Source: Candidatus Peribacteria bacterium
Lineage (GTDB): Bacteria > Patescibacteriota > Gracilibacteria > Peribacterales > Peribacteraceae
Direction: 5' to 3'
NCBI GenBank assembly: GCA_020632295.1
Contig: JACKFU010000002.1
Coordinates: 372,001-436,000, forward strand
Length of the DNA: 64,000 nt
A program made the position numbers and the translations under genes. The notes beneath the pieces were generated by a model. It did not search any database. It was not told where the DNA came from and saw nothing but the letters and a program-made list of their open reading frames with translations. Positions 49,182 to 58,659 of this stretch are shown here, piece after piece (within the stretch, counting starts at the first letter, position 1; every line of letters begins with the position of its first letter).

Positions 49182-52100
49182 CTACAATTCAGAGCAGTAT
49201 TCTTCGATAAGAAGTCCTGTGAGTTGTTCGCCTCGTCTTGAAAGAAGATCGATATTCCTCTGCGACATTGGAGCAAAGTCTGTTGGATAACCAATCACTT
49301 CCTCCCTGCGAACTAGATCAGGTGGTGCATATGGCAAACTCTTATCCTGTTGTCCAAGATGCGACAGGACAAATCCTTTAATTTGTCCGTTAGCTGCATA
49401 GCTATGCAATCTCTGGAAACTTCCGTCTTGCACCTTCCTAAACACGGCTTCAAAGGAACGTTTTATTCTCGGTATCCACCAAGTAGGTCGAAACATGGTA
49501 TGCAAGTGTCCAGCACCTGCGTTGCAGCAAATAATGTATTCGGGTGAAAAAACATTGTAACTGTAGGCTTCGCTCCGACCAGGCTCCATGCACGTAACAC
49601 CAAGATTATCAAAAATACCACCATCAGTAAGAATAACATGATCAGAATGAGTCGTGCCGTCTTTACGAGTGAACTCAAAATGGCGTTCTGTTGGAGCTAG
49701 GAGAAGCGGATATGCCGCCGATGCAGCAACTGCTGTAGCAATCGGAATCTTTTCACTCACACTTCCATAACGCCAGCAGCCAGATTCTTTGCTTCCAAAA
49801 CGAAAAACAGTGCCTGTTCGTAAATCGCATGCATTCAGGACTACATCTATTTCCTCTCGACGCTCATCATCCAGTGTCTTTTCACTGAAGAGCATATCTC
49901 TCAAAGCCTGATCCAGTGCTCCAACTTTGTGAGAAACTCTACGCAACCAATGGTGTGGCAGTACTGTTCTGGCAAGAATGCTGTTTTGCAATCCGCGCTT
50001 GAGCAGATTGACAACACGTCTTTCAAATTCCCCGAAATCATCCTGAGAATATGCATACATAGCTGCGATAACTGATCCACCGGAGACAGCAGAAACAACT
50101 GACAACTGTGGCAATATTCCTCTTTCGTGCAATGCCCTGAGACATCCAAGGTGAAATGCGATTGCTCTCGATCCTCCACCCGACAGAGCAAGTCCTACAT
50201 TCTTTGGAGGAGCCTCTTCAGTCACTTGTGTGATACTACTCAGTCGAAGAGAAAAGGGGCTTGAATTATCAGCTTCATTGGAAGTGAAAACGTAACCACC
50301 AATACGATTGGATGATGCATCATCAGATGTTTCTACGATAAGCATCAGCGACTTGCCATAAGGAGTGTCTATGGAATCCAATAACTGAGACATGCCTATA
50401 TGATCCGTAACACTTGGAAGTGGCAGACTTTCTGGATGCGTATGCCACATGCCAATGTACTGCACTGATCCGCGTGATCTTTTGCTCCTGTGAGTATTCA
50501 TTTCCTGCGTTCCTTCGTTGCCACACACAAACCCGTTTGGAGATGCTTCACTGTCTGGTGGTGGTCCCGATACTTCGCTGACCCACACAATTTTTGCAAT
50601 GTCATCATATTCACCAAATAGCAGTCCTCCCGTTTCGGCTTCAACACCATGTGTGCGCTGTCCAGTCCGTATCCAACCCTGCATTTCATTCCATGCTGAA
50701 GAGGAAATACGAATTTCGTAGCCTGACTGCGGATCATCCAAAACAATATCACGCTCCCAACAAAGAGTGCTGTGCAATTTTTGATTGGGATTTTCAGGAT
50801 AAGAAGGCTGTTGAATGAAATGGCACACTGCGGAGTGTCCTCCGTGTTGCAGAGAACCTGCTGCGCAATTCAACATAGTTCCTGCAAGTACCGAAACATC
50901 GGCAAGCGAGCCGACAAATGTCGCTTGCGAGCATCCTGGCTCGGGCTGAAAAGGTTTGCGCCTGTCCAATGGCCAAAATTCATCAGCATACTGCTGAATA
51001 TCAGTTCTGCGAGAGGAAGCAATTTTTGCTCGCCTCATTACATCAACTGCTCCTCCCACATGGGTACTATCGGCTATCACCACCATTCCCATTTTTGCTT
51101 TATGTCCTATGGAAAGGGCAATAAGTGAAGCTCTGTGTTCGCTCTGCTCTCTGCGTCGTAGCTCTAACTTTTTGCGAATAAGATTGGATGCCGTTGTATC
51201 AATGACAATATCTGCACTCTCAGTCCAATCATCCTCATCTAAAGGGTGATACAGAAGATTTTTTGTTGAAGTGACAACTTCAATGTTGGGATCGATTGCA
51301 TGAACTGCCTCTGCAAGTTTTGTCGCCTTCCATGATCCGATATCTGCTTCTTGATATGGCTGACGTGCAAGAATGCCCGATGAGATGAAATCATTATCGT
51401 GCAGAATGATTTTTTGAACACCTGCTCGCGCAAGCATGAGAGCAACTTGCGCCCCCAATGCTCCACATCCCCATAGAGAAACGCTTTTTTCTTTGAACCA
51501 ATGTATCGGAGTTTCGTAATCACGTTCCACAACAATTTCGTCACGCGCCTCATCGATTTTGCACCAAATAACTTCTGCAGCATCAGCCCATTCCAGTAGT
51601 ATCTTTTCCATTTCCTGACCAATTTCTCTTAGCTTTTCATGCTTGCTGTACTTACTGAATGTCGCACGTAAACCATTCGCAATAACTGGTGGTAAATACC
51701 AAGCGGTAATGTGCTGCTGCAGTTGTTCGCTACCGCTAACACCACGCATGGGGGTTCCTAAAAGTAAGTAGAGAGGGCTGTCATCGGCATTGAACAATGC
51801 AGCCAGCTTTAGCGTTAGCAAAATGGCACTGCGTGGGACACCACGTTCTTCGAGTGCATTGAATAACCCGCGTACTGTTTTTGGAAACTCGAAGGGCATC
51901 GGTTGTGCAACAAAGATTGCAGCTGCGACATTCTGCTGAGTTTCTTCAGCAGATAGTGGCATCCAATCCGTCACTTGCACGCAATCCCCAGAGAGAGTTT
52001 TGAGCTGACCTGTACCGAGCCAGTACTCTTCCGCGAATTCAGGGGCATTCTTGCGGATATTCACCACATGGAACTCTCCTCGTGTTGTATATGCGACAGG

Positions 52101-52544
52101 CGGATGAATAGGGGCACCCACTGGATCGAGTTGTCCCATCGCTCCTTGGCGGAGCCATAGATCCAATCGCTCAATAAAGCCGATCATCCCTTCATTGGGG
52201 TTCCATTCAGTTGATGGCGATTGGTATAAGCAGAGCTGATCCATGAATTGCACATGCGGAAATCCTGCAAACCGCTTATGCGCACTATGAATTTCCGGCA
52301 CTTTGAAAGGAAAGTGCGGGGAGATATACACAATAAACCCTTCCCTATCTCTCAGAGGTAAACCACCCTCTTCCCTCGGCATGCTTCTACAGGCAACAGA
52401 GAAATGCACCTTGAGCCATTTCTTTTCTTCATCTTTTCCGTAAGAAAATTCTTCATGCTGAACATACTCAAAAACACCATCCGAACGCTCGTGTAACGCC
52501 TGAATCTGATCAAGAGCCAGTTGCTGACCTGATGTTAATGACAT
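49182..52544 (-). CDS. E2-E1-JAB-patatin fusion protein (ubiquitin-like conflict system)
   Basis: 1120 residues in four parts. (1) Residues 1-155: E2/UBC-like, with FPFKVPEI, HKRFAGFPHV, candidate Cys105 in QLCLY, and a downstream Pro/Trp pattern. (2) 350-600: ThiF/E1 adenylation domain, LWGCGALGAQVAL, acidic HDND, LARQ, SWKATKL, with possible catalytic Cys538. (3) 605-750: JAB/JAMM isopeptidase, TGGLLFGE, HTHP (His701, His703), Ser711, Asp714. (4) 780-1120: patatin-like lipase, GLALSGGGSRAIAFHLG, SAVSGGSV (Ser821), DGG (Asp974). E1/E2/JAB act in Ubl conjugation and trimming; patatin is a membrane-lipid effector in several anti-phage systems. Operon with the MBL gene. Confidence 0.85.
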   Translation of the reverse strand: MSLTSGQQLALDQIQALHERSDGVFEYVQHEEFSYGKDEEKKWLKVHFSVACRSMPREEGGLPLRDREGFIVYISPHFPFKVPEIHSAHKRFAGFPHVQFMDQLCLYQSPSTEWNPNEGMIGFIERLDLWLRQGAMGQLDPVGAPIHPPVAYTTRGEFHVVNIRKNAPEFAEEYWLGTGQLKTLSGDCVQVTDWMPLSAEETQQNVAAAIFVAQPMPFEFPKTVRGLFNALEERGVPRSAILLTLKLAALFNADDSPLYLLLGTPMRGVSGSEQLQQHITAWYLPPVIANGLRATFSKYSKHEKLREIGQEMEKILLEWADAAEVIWCKIDEARDEIVVERDYETPIHWFKEKSVSLWGCGALGAQVALMLARAGVQKIILHDNDFISSGILARQPYQEADIGSWKATKLAEAVHAIDPNIEVVTSTKNLLYHPLDEDDWTESADIVIDTTASNLIRKKLELRRREQSEHRASLIALSIGHKAKMGMVVIADSTHVGGAVDVMRRAKIASSRRTDIQQYADEFWPLDRRKPFQPEPGCSQATFVGSLADVSVLAGTMLNCAAGSLQHGGHSAVCHFIQQPSYPENPNQKLHSTLCWERDIVLDDPQSGYEIRISSSAWNEMQGWIRTGQRTHGVEAETGGLLFGEYDDIAKIVWVSEVSGPPPDSEASPNGFVCGNEGTQEMNTHRSKRSRGSVQYIGMWHTHPESLPLPSVTDHIGMSQLLDSIDTPYGKSLMLIVETSDDASSNRIGGYVFTSNEADNSSPFSLRLSSITQVTEEAPPKNVGLALSGGGSRAIAFHLGCLRALHERGILPQLSVVSAVSGGSVIAAMYAYSQDDFGEFERRVVNLLKRGLQNSILARTVLPHHWLRRVSHKVGALDQALRDMLFSEKTLDDERREEIDVVLNACDLRTGTVFRFGSKESGCWRYGSVSEKIPIATAVAASAAYPLLLAPTERHFEFTRKDGTTHSDHVILTDGGIFDNLGVTCMEPGRSEAYSYNVFSPEYIICCNAGAGHLHTMFRPTWWIPRIKRSFEAVFRKVQDGSFQRLHSYAANGQIKGFVLSHLGQQDKSLPYAPPDLVRREEVIGYPTDFAPMSQRNIDLLSRRGEQLTGLLIEEYCSEL

Positions 52545-53689
52545 GCCCCGAATCCTACATGTTCGGCTGGCGGTTCATAATTGCCCCGCAACGCTCCGAC
52601 AGCCATCGCCAAATTGTTTCCCTCATTGAACGCATCTGAAACAGTCTGACAAAGTAAGCCACCTTCAGTCAGTGCAAAGATAATCGGTTTACGTGGAATA
52701 TCCGAACCATACTCTTGCGTGCAGAGAAAGCCTGAATTGGCAATCTGCTCATATCGTCGTTTTGCAATTACATGCGGAGGGTTATCTCCCGGCTGATTTG
52801 ATGCAGGAATAGGTTCGCAGCTCGCTACAACATATCCCGTGGTTTGTTGAACTTCTGTGAATGAGTCCAGAATGTCCTGTTTCAAACTTTCAGCCAACTG
52901 GTTCTCTCCTTGCCAGTACATTGCAGATTTGGAGCAATGGTGCGGGGCAAGAAGCACATTCCACGCAAGATTGCTCTTGTCGATAGTGCTATCAAATATT
53001 TTTCGGAGTGTCGGGTAGCAGTGATCTCCAAGGAGCAACGCAGTACCAGATGTCGTTGCATTCCCCAATGCCACCTGCATTGCAAGACTTGTATCGTTAC
53101 GATCTCTGGCAACATCATCTTTGAAAGGGGCATGAATGAATGCCCGGAAAATGCCAGCATATTCTTTGCCATCAAGTTCAGAGATTTCACCTCCTGGCAC
53201 AGTGAGTAAGTGTGATGGGAAACCTCGGTACGCCTCTTGGACTGACTCTTCGTATCCAACCATACGCACCCTATCTCCAGAGCTAGCACTACCACCATAC
53301 GCAATAACTGCATTGATACGGCGTTCAGCCTCTGCACGGAATGCTAGGGCATCATCACAAAGATCCTTCTTGTATTCCCAGAAGATGCGTGGAGTGAACC
53401 ACAATTCACCAATGGTAACTTCTTGGAGCAATCGCTCGAATCCTTGGCAGTGATCTAAATCCGGATGTGTCAGAACAAAGACGGAAAGATATGGCCTACC
53501 ATTCACCACTGGTAGTAATTCCACCAAACGATCAACAACTGCTTCGTGTGTGTCATTTTCTTCGTCCGCACATTCCATATGGTGCAGATCGACTTGTATA
53601 AAGGTGTCCGCATCGACGCAGATCGTTGTGCTGTCCCCAGTTCCTACTGGCCAAAAGACAAAACCTTGGTTTGGTAACTCAATTTCCAT
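52535..53689 (-). CDS. Metallo-beta-lactamase fold protein (ComEC/Rec2-like hydrolase domain)
   Basis: 384 residues. MBL signature FVLTHPDLDHCQGFERLL (His75, Asp77, Asp79, His80), LLLGDHCYP (bridging Asp) and LAPHHCSKSAM (distal His). No membrane helices, so it is a soluble stand-alone hydrolase. It overlaps the E2-E1-JAB-patatin gene by 10 nt in the same operon. MBL proteins are known neighbours of prokaryotic E1/E2/JAB systems; the substrate (nucleic acid, nucleotide or adduct) is unknown. Confidence 0.82.
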   Translation of the reverse strand: MEIELPNQGFVFWPVGTGDSTTICVDADTFIQVDLHHMECADEENDTHEAVVDRLVELLPVVNGRPYLSVFVLTHPDLDHCQGFERLLQEVTIGELWFTPRIFWEYKKDLCDDALAFRAEAERRINAVIAYGGSASSGDRVRMVGYEESVQEAYRGFPSHLLTVPGGEISELDGKEYAGIFRAFIHAPFKDDVARDRNDTSLAMQVALGNATTSGTALLLGDHCYPTLRKIFDSTIDKSNLAWNVLLAPHHCSKSAMYWQGENQLAESLKQDILDSFTEVQQTTGYVVASCEPIPASNQPGDNPPHVIAKRRYEQIANSGFLCTQEYGSDIPRKPIIFALTEGGLLCQTVSDAFNEGNNLAMAVGALRGNYEPPAEHVGFGACH

Positions 53690-53750
53690 GGAAACCTATT
53701 ATGCATTTTTTCTGTTCTACAGTCCACAGAAGTTACAAAGTCACGGTCTA

Positions 53751-55115
53751 CTATTTGTCCTTCTTTGAGAGTGAGATTTTTCCATCCTTCAGTATCAGCT
53801 TGCTTTTGAGGCATGCCAGTAATTCCCGTTTCTCCTCCGTCGTTCCTTCTGTGAGGAGATACTTGGCATATTTCCGCTTATCCACCCTCGGTTTCTTCTT
53901 CTCTTCTTCAGTCTGCCCCAGCACTCCGCTCGTGAATTTCTGATACCGTTCCAGTTCTTCTTCGAGCTTCTTATTGATCGCTTTGCTCTCCAACGTCACA
54001 TCTTCGATGATATCCAGCATCTGCTCAATCAGACGATCTTCTCTGATTGATGGTTCTGAGCAGTCGATATCCTTGGTATGCGTGCAGCGGTAGTACACAT
54101 ATCGTTTGATAGAGCCATCTTTGAGGATTTTGTGCTTTTCTTCAGCTGTCACTCCCGCGCTGCAGGCTCCGCAGGTCATGAGTCGTGTAAAGGCGAAGTC
54201 TTTCGTGCCCCACGGCTTCTTCGGCGTGGCATCCAGTAGTCTCTGTACTTCATCGAAGAGCTGCTTGTCGATCAGCGGTTCATGGTCACCCTTGATCCAT
54301 TTCCCACTTCCTTTCGGGTATTCGTATCGCGAAAGATAGAAGTCATTTCTGAGCATCCGGTAGATCATGCTGAGAGTCACAACATTTCCTTTTCGTGTGG
54401 TGAAGTCGATCTCCTTCATCCATTCGTAGATCTTCCGTCCACTGAATCCTTTGTACGCCACCAGCTCAAACATTTCCTTGATCCGTGGTCCGCGAATGGG
54501 ATCAACCACAACATGACTTCTCCGTGCTGCCATGTCTCGTTCGGTGAGATAGCCAAGTGGAGTCATTGTCGGTCGGTAACCCATCTCCGCTCTGGTTTTC
54601 ATGCCACGCTTGATGTTGATGCCTCGGTGATCGTTTTCAAGTTTTGCCTGCGAGCAAAGGATCATCAGCAGAAATTTCTCATTGGGATTGTTGGTGAACG
54701 TCTGTCCGTGTGTGCGAATCTCGTGCAAGAGTCCCTGATCCATGAGATCCACGAGCGTACCGAGGTCACCTGCATTTCTACTCAGGCGATCCGGTGCCCA
54801 TGTCAAAATGGCATTGAACTCTCCCTCACGGATGTCACTCAGGAGTTGATTGTAAACGGGGCGACCACTTGATGCCTTCGCCGAGTGACTCTCGCGTCGT
54901 ATCTCAACAATATCGATGCCATCACGCTTCGCCATCGTCGTCATTTCCTTGATCTGTGAATCAATGGAGAGAGCCTGCCTTTCATCATCTTCCGAAGATT
55001 TACGAGCGTAGAGGCAGTAGCGCAGTTCCTGCTTCTCTAAAGGGGAAGGAGGGGCACTCTCAGGTGACAAAGATACAGTGCTTTTTGCCGATGGTGTTGC
55101 GGTGGCTGTTGCCAT
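53751..55115 (-). CDS. Serine site-specific recombinase
   Basis: 454 residues. Resolvase catalytic domain with CLYARKSSEDDERQALSIDSQ (catalytic Ser ~40) and LTWAPDRLSRN, then a recombinase domain (GYRPTMTPLGYL ... GFSGRKIYEWM), a zinc ribbon (CGACSAGV ... YRCTHTKDIDCSEP) and a coiled-coil C-terminus. It belongs to the large serine integrase/transposase-type family, although it is short for a phage integrase. Likely the recombinase that mobilised part or all of this island. Starts in a Thr/Ala/Ser-rich tail typical of CPR proteins. Confidence 0.92.
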   Translation of the reverse strand: MATATATPSAKSTVSLSPESAPPSPLEKQELRYCLYARKSSEDDERQALSIDSQIKEMTTMAKRDGIDIVEIRRESHSAKASSGRPVYNQLLSDIREGEFNAILTWAPDRLSRNAGDLGTLVDLMDQGLLHEIRTHGQTFTNNPNEKFLLMILCSQAKLENDHRGINIKRGMKTRAEMGYRPTMTPLGYLTERDMAARRSHVVVDPIRGPRIKEMFELVAYKGFSGRKIYEWMKEIDFTTRKGNVVTLSMIYRMLRNDFYLSRYEYPKGSGKWIKGDHEPLIDKQLFDEVQRLLDATPKKPWGTKDFAFTRLMTCGACSAGVTAEEKHKILKDGSIKRYVYYRCTHTKDIDCSEPSIREDRLIEQMLDIIEDVTLESKAINKKLEEELERYQKFTSGVLGQTEEEKKKPRVDKRKYAKYLLTEGTTEEKRELLACLKSKLILKDGKISLSKKDK

Positions 55116-55235
55116 AGATGTAGGGGGGGGAATGACTGTTTCTCCCTACACAAGTGCCGCGATCCGACCGTAAAGGCTAGGCGAAATACCCACTATTCTT
55201 TCCCCTTCAAAACCCCCATATATCGCCTCAAATCC

Positions 55236-56666
55236 TCAAAAGAAGATGAAACCGAAACTGCAATATCGCTCTTCAGCAGCTTTCAGCATGAGAACCGCAA
55301 AAGCATCTGCAAGGTCGTCATGTTTCTCCACGCCAAAATTCACAAGTTGCATAATGAGATCCTTGGCTCCTTCCCTTGGAAAGAGGATCGTTCCCGATTC
55401 AACCATATGCGAAACGGCAGCAAGACGAGCGCGTTTGTCCTGCCCCTTCGTCTTTACACCTTCAACGTAGTATCCGTCCTTATCAAGATGCTCAATGAGT
55501 GCCCCCTGGTATCCAACTTCCTCCACAAACAAATGAGCTGATCCGAGTGAGTCTGCCAGATTTCTCGCCTGATCCAGTGTTTCCATTGCCGTGAGTCGGC
55601 TGTTAACGGGGTTAGGCAGCACATAGATTTGCAGTCCGTCATCGTTCCGAAAGAGTTTCGCTGCGACCATCGCCGTATAGTCGGCACTCGCACTCTGGGA
55701 AATGGCAAGATCGATGCCGACACCATTATACAGATGCCATCCGTTATCTTCAGAAGGCAATTCATCGTAGTACCGTATCCATTCAGGGTGCACGACCCGT
55801 CCTGCATCAGAAATGATGTGCAGTAGAAATTCACGCTGCCATGCAGCTTCGCTCCCCATACGTTTTCGTTCTTCCTCAATGGACTGCCCTGTCGGATACT
55901 TTCCCCGCCAGAGACATTCGTTCTTGTCATTCAAGAGAGGAAACTCCTTGTACACGCCACTAATGGAGTCGTTTTCAATGTGTTCCTGCAATCTTTTGAG
56001 TAGGCAATCCTCATGGAGCAGGTTGCCGATGCAGATTACTTTCGTTCTCGGGCTTCCAGCCGGAATCACTTCTCCCGTGATCCAATGATACGTCTTGTCT
56101 CTACTTTCACGGGTCTTCACCGACTGAAGGTCTTCAATGTCATCGCAGATGATGAGATCTGGTCGGTGCGGTCCATGACGCAGTCCTCGCACGCTTGTTT
56201 CCGTGGAAGCTGCAGTGATACGGGCACCGAGAGCAGGGAGAACAATAGACGATGAGTGCCATTCATCTTCACGTTCTTCAAATGGTCCAAGGTCAGCCCG
56301 CAGCAGTGTGTTCCGTTCGATTTCTTCTTTGAGGTTTTTAAGATGCTGTCTCGCTTGCGCCTGTGTTTGACCAAGCAGAAGTACAAATTTCTTCTGTTGC
56401 CTTCCAAGAATCGCCCAGAGTGGATAGGAGAGGCTGACGATGGTGGACTTTGCTGATCCACGGAATGCTGTAATGACGGCAAGCTTCAATGCATTGTCTT
56501 CCGTGATAGCGAATATTTCTCTCTGGAACGGAGCTGTCGGATACTCCACATAGTGCGAGAAGTAGCAGTGGAAGAACCAGTAATGGCTTTCACGCGTAAT
56601 CGAACGCCGAAGAACACGATCTGTCAGAATTTTTTCGCGGAGTTCGTCGGGGAAATCGGAAGTCAT
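55236..56666 (-). CDS. Phage terminase large subunit, copy 1
   Basis: About 476 residues. ATPase: TAFRGSAKSTIVSLSYPLW (Walker A), PDLIICDDIEDLQSV (Walker B). RNase H-like nuclease: GVGIDLAISQSASADYTAM, LFVEEVGYQG, KHDDLADAFAVLML, giving the acidic metal-binding residues. It packages phage DNA at the procapsid portal. The longer frame to 56684 begins with TTG; ATG 56666 (MTSDFPDEL) is more likely. No portal or capsid gene is visible nearby. Confidence 0.88.
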   Translation of the reverse strand: MTSDFPDELREKILTDRVLRRSITRESHYWFFHCYFSHYVEYPTAPFQREIFAITEDNALKLAVITAFRGSAKSTIVSLSYPLWAILGRQQKKFVLLLGQTQAQARQHLKNLKEEIERNTLLRADLGPFEEREDEWHSSSIVLPALGARITAASTETSVRGLRHGPHRPDLIICDDIEDLQSVKTRESRDKTYHWITGEVIPAGSPRTKVICIGNLLHEDCLLKRLQEHIENDSISGVYKEFPLLNDKNECLWRGKYPTGQSIEEERKRMGSEAAWQREFLLHIISDAGRVVHPEWIRYYDELPSEDNGWHLYNGVGIDLAISQSASADYTAMVAAKLFRNDDGLQIYVLPNPVNSRLTAMETLDQARNLADSLGSAHLFVEEVGYQGALIEHLDKDGYYVEGVKTKGQDKRARLAAVSHMVESGTILFPREGAKDLIMQLVNFGVEKHDDLADAFAVLMLKAAEERYCSFGFIFF

Positions 56667-56684
56667 AGCAAAGAATGGAAGCAA

Positions 56685-58244
56685 TTAAAACTGCATGTTG
56701 AGAATGTTTCTGCCATCTAAATCCCGTTCCCATCGCCTCCTTGCCCATGGATCAGGCAAGTTGTCGTCATCATCGTCATCTCCGAGAAGCACAAAGAGCG
56801 CACCACTGCTTCTCTTCAGGCGTTCCATCATCGGCAGAATCAATGTCGTGAAGGCATCGGCGAGGTCATCGTGCTTTTCCTTTCCAAAACCTACCAGTTG
56901 CTCAATGAGCCTCTCTGCACCGTGACGAGGAAAGACAATATTGCAGGAGTAAATGAGGGGAGACACGATGGCAAGGCGCGACCGCTTATCCTGTCCGCGG
57001 GTCGGCACTCCCTCTGCGGGGAAATGATGTCGGTCGTTTAGATCCTGCACTAGTGCTTTCTGGTACTGCACATCTTCAATGTAGAGCGTTGTCTTCGTGC
57101 CTTCCCCCAGAGCCAAGGAGAGTTTCTTTGCCCGCTCCACCGTTTCAGGAAAATCGAGCCGCTCATTGACCGGATTTGTGAGAATGTAGATCACTCTTCC
57201 CTCATCAGGAATATCGAAAATCTTTGCCGATACCATCGCCGTATAGTCGGCGTACGTTTCCTTGCTGATAGCGAGGTCGATGCCTGTTGCGGTGAAGACG
57301 CACTTCGCGCCGTCGCGCTCCGTTGGAAACTCATCGTAATAGTGAATCCAATTGGGATGCACAACCCGCTCAGCATCGGAAATAATCCTGAGCAGGTACT
57401 CTCGATGCCATGCTCCGTCATCACCGACTCGCAACCGTTGGCGTTCCACTGCTGCCGTATCCGGGTACTTGCCCGGCCAGAGACACTCGCCCTGTTCATT
57501 CAGCAACGGAAACTCACAGTACACGGAGGTCGGATCGTTCTCTCCCTGCTCTCGGAGTCGTTGTGTCAGGGAGTCGTCGTGAAGATAGTTACCGACAATC
57601 ACCAACCTCGTTCCCGTATCGCCTGCGGGAATGAGTTCACTCACCACCCAGTCATGCGTTTTGTCACGGCTCTCACGGGTTTTGACGGATTCCAGATCCT
57701 CAATGTCATCGCAAATGATGAGGTCGGGGCGATGCTCAAGATGGCGTAGTCCACGTACGCTCTGCTCTACGGAGACTGCCATGATGCGGGCATTGCAGTT
57801 ACCGATGACAAGCGATGTATTGCGCCATTCATCCTCTTCCTCTTTGAATGGTCCCAGATCCCAGCGCAGCAGATGATTGGTTTCGAGTTCCGTTCGGATA
57901 TTCTTCAAGAGTTGCCGTGCCTGTTCCTGTGTTCTGCCCACAAGAAGGACGAATTTCTTTTGCTCTTTCCCCATGATTGCCCACAGGACATAGGAGAGGG
58001 TGATGAGCGTGGATTTTCCCGACCCACGGAATGCGATGATGATTGCCTGTTCAATGGAGGGATTCTCGGTAATGGCGAACATCTCCTTATGGAATGGCGC
58101 GATTTCGTAGCGCACATAGTGGGAGAAGTAGAGGTGGAAGAACAGAAAGTGACTTTCTTGTGTTACCTTACGGCGCACCGTGCGATCACGGAGGAGTTCT
58201 TCAATCAGTGCCTGACTTGGCGGATGCATCTGGCTTGTCTGCAT
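56685..58244 (-). CDS. Phage terminase large subunit, copy 2
   Basis: About 519 residues and clearly homologous to the adjacent copy throughout (shared KTRESRDKT, GKYP, VVHPxWIxYYDE, DDLADAF). Motifs: IAFRGSGKSTLITLSYVLW, PDLIICDDIEDLESV, ATGIDLAISKETYADYTAM, LYIEDVQYQKALV, KHDDLADAFTTLIL. Both copies keep complete ATPase and nuclease residues, so neither looks decayed. Start ATG 58244; the TTG at 58274 is less likely. A tandem TerL pair is unusual for one phage. Confidence 0.88.
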   Translation of the reverse strand: MQTSQMHPPSQALIEELLRDRTVRRKVTQESHFLFFHLYFSHYVRYEIAPFHKEMFAITENPSIEQAIIIAFRGSGKSTLITLSYVLWAIMGKEQKKFVLLVGRTQEQARQLLKNIRTELETNHLLRWDLGPFKEEEDEWRNTSLVIGNCNARIMAVSVEQSVRGLRHLEHRPDLIICDDIEDLESVKTRESRDKTHDWVVSELIPAGDTGTRLVIVGNYLHDDSLTQRLREQGENDPTSVYCEFPLLNEQGECLWPGKYPDTAAVERQRLRVGDDGAWHREYLLRIISDAERVVHPNWIHYYDEFPTERDGAKCVFTATGIDLAISKETYADYTAMVSAKIFDIPDEGRVIYILTNPVNERLDFPETVERAKKLSLALGEGTKTTLYIEDVQYQKALVQDLNDRHHFPAEGVPTRGQDKRSRLAIVSPLIYSCNIVFPRHGAERLIEQLVGFGKEKHDDLADAFTTLILPMMERLKRSSGALFVLLGDDDDDDNLPDPWARRRWERDLDGRNILNMQF

Positions 58245-58659
58245 GGTTTTCCGGGGAAGGAAGTAAAGAGGCAAGGCTCAGTGCCCTGCGAATGGTGCTT
58301 TCCTGTTCGGGTGTGAGTTGTTCGTTCTCCGCGAGCTTCGTCGTCACCTCCATGCGGGTCATGTAGTCCTTGTGTTGATTTTTCAACCAGAAGATGATGG
58401 CGGTGAGATTGCCGTCACGAATTGCGGTGAGCAGTTGTGATTCCGCCATATCGTTCACCAGAGATTTCCCCTCCGTAAGTGCGCTATCCGCTTCCTTGCG
58501 AAAGTCGTCATCCTCCTTCCTCCAGCGATAGTAGGTCGTACGTCCCGTACCGACTTTCTCACAGGCAATCTGCACAATGGGTGTCTTCTTCAGTTGCTCA
58601 AGCAGCACAGATTTCTCCTGTTCTTGCCGTACCTGAATAGCAGTTTTCTTCTTAGGCAT
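58201..58659 (-). CDS. Terminase small-subunit-like HTH protein
   Basis: About 152 residues, starting MPKKKTAIQVRQEQ. HTH pattern (PIVQIACEKVGTGRTTYYRWRKEDDDF) followed by a helical segment (SQLLTAIRDGNLTAIIFWLKNQHKDYM), as in phBC6A51-type terminase small subunits that recognise the packaging site. It overlaps the TerL gene downstream and the methyltransferase gene upstream, fitting a compact phage-derived operon. Confidence 0.72.
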   Translation of the reverse strand: MPKKKTAIQVRQEQEKSVLLEQLKKTPIVQIACEKVGTGRTTYYRWRKEDDDFRKEADSALTEGKSLVNDMAESQLLTAIRDGNLTAIIFWLKNQHKDYMTRMEVTTKLAENEQLTPEQESTIRRALSLASLLPSPENHADKPDASAKSGTD

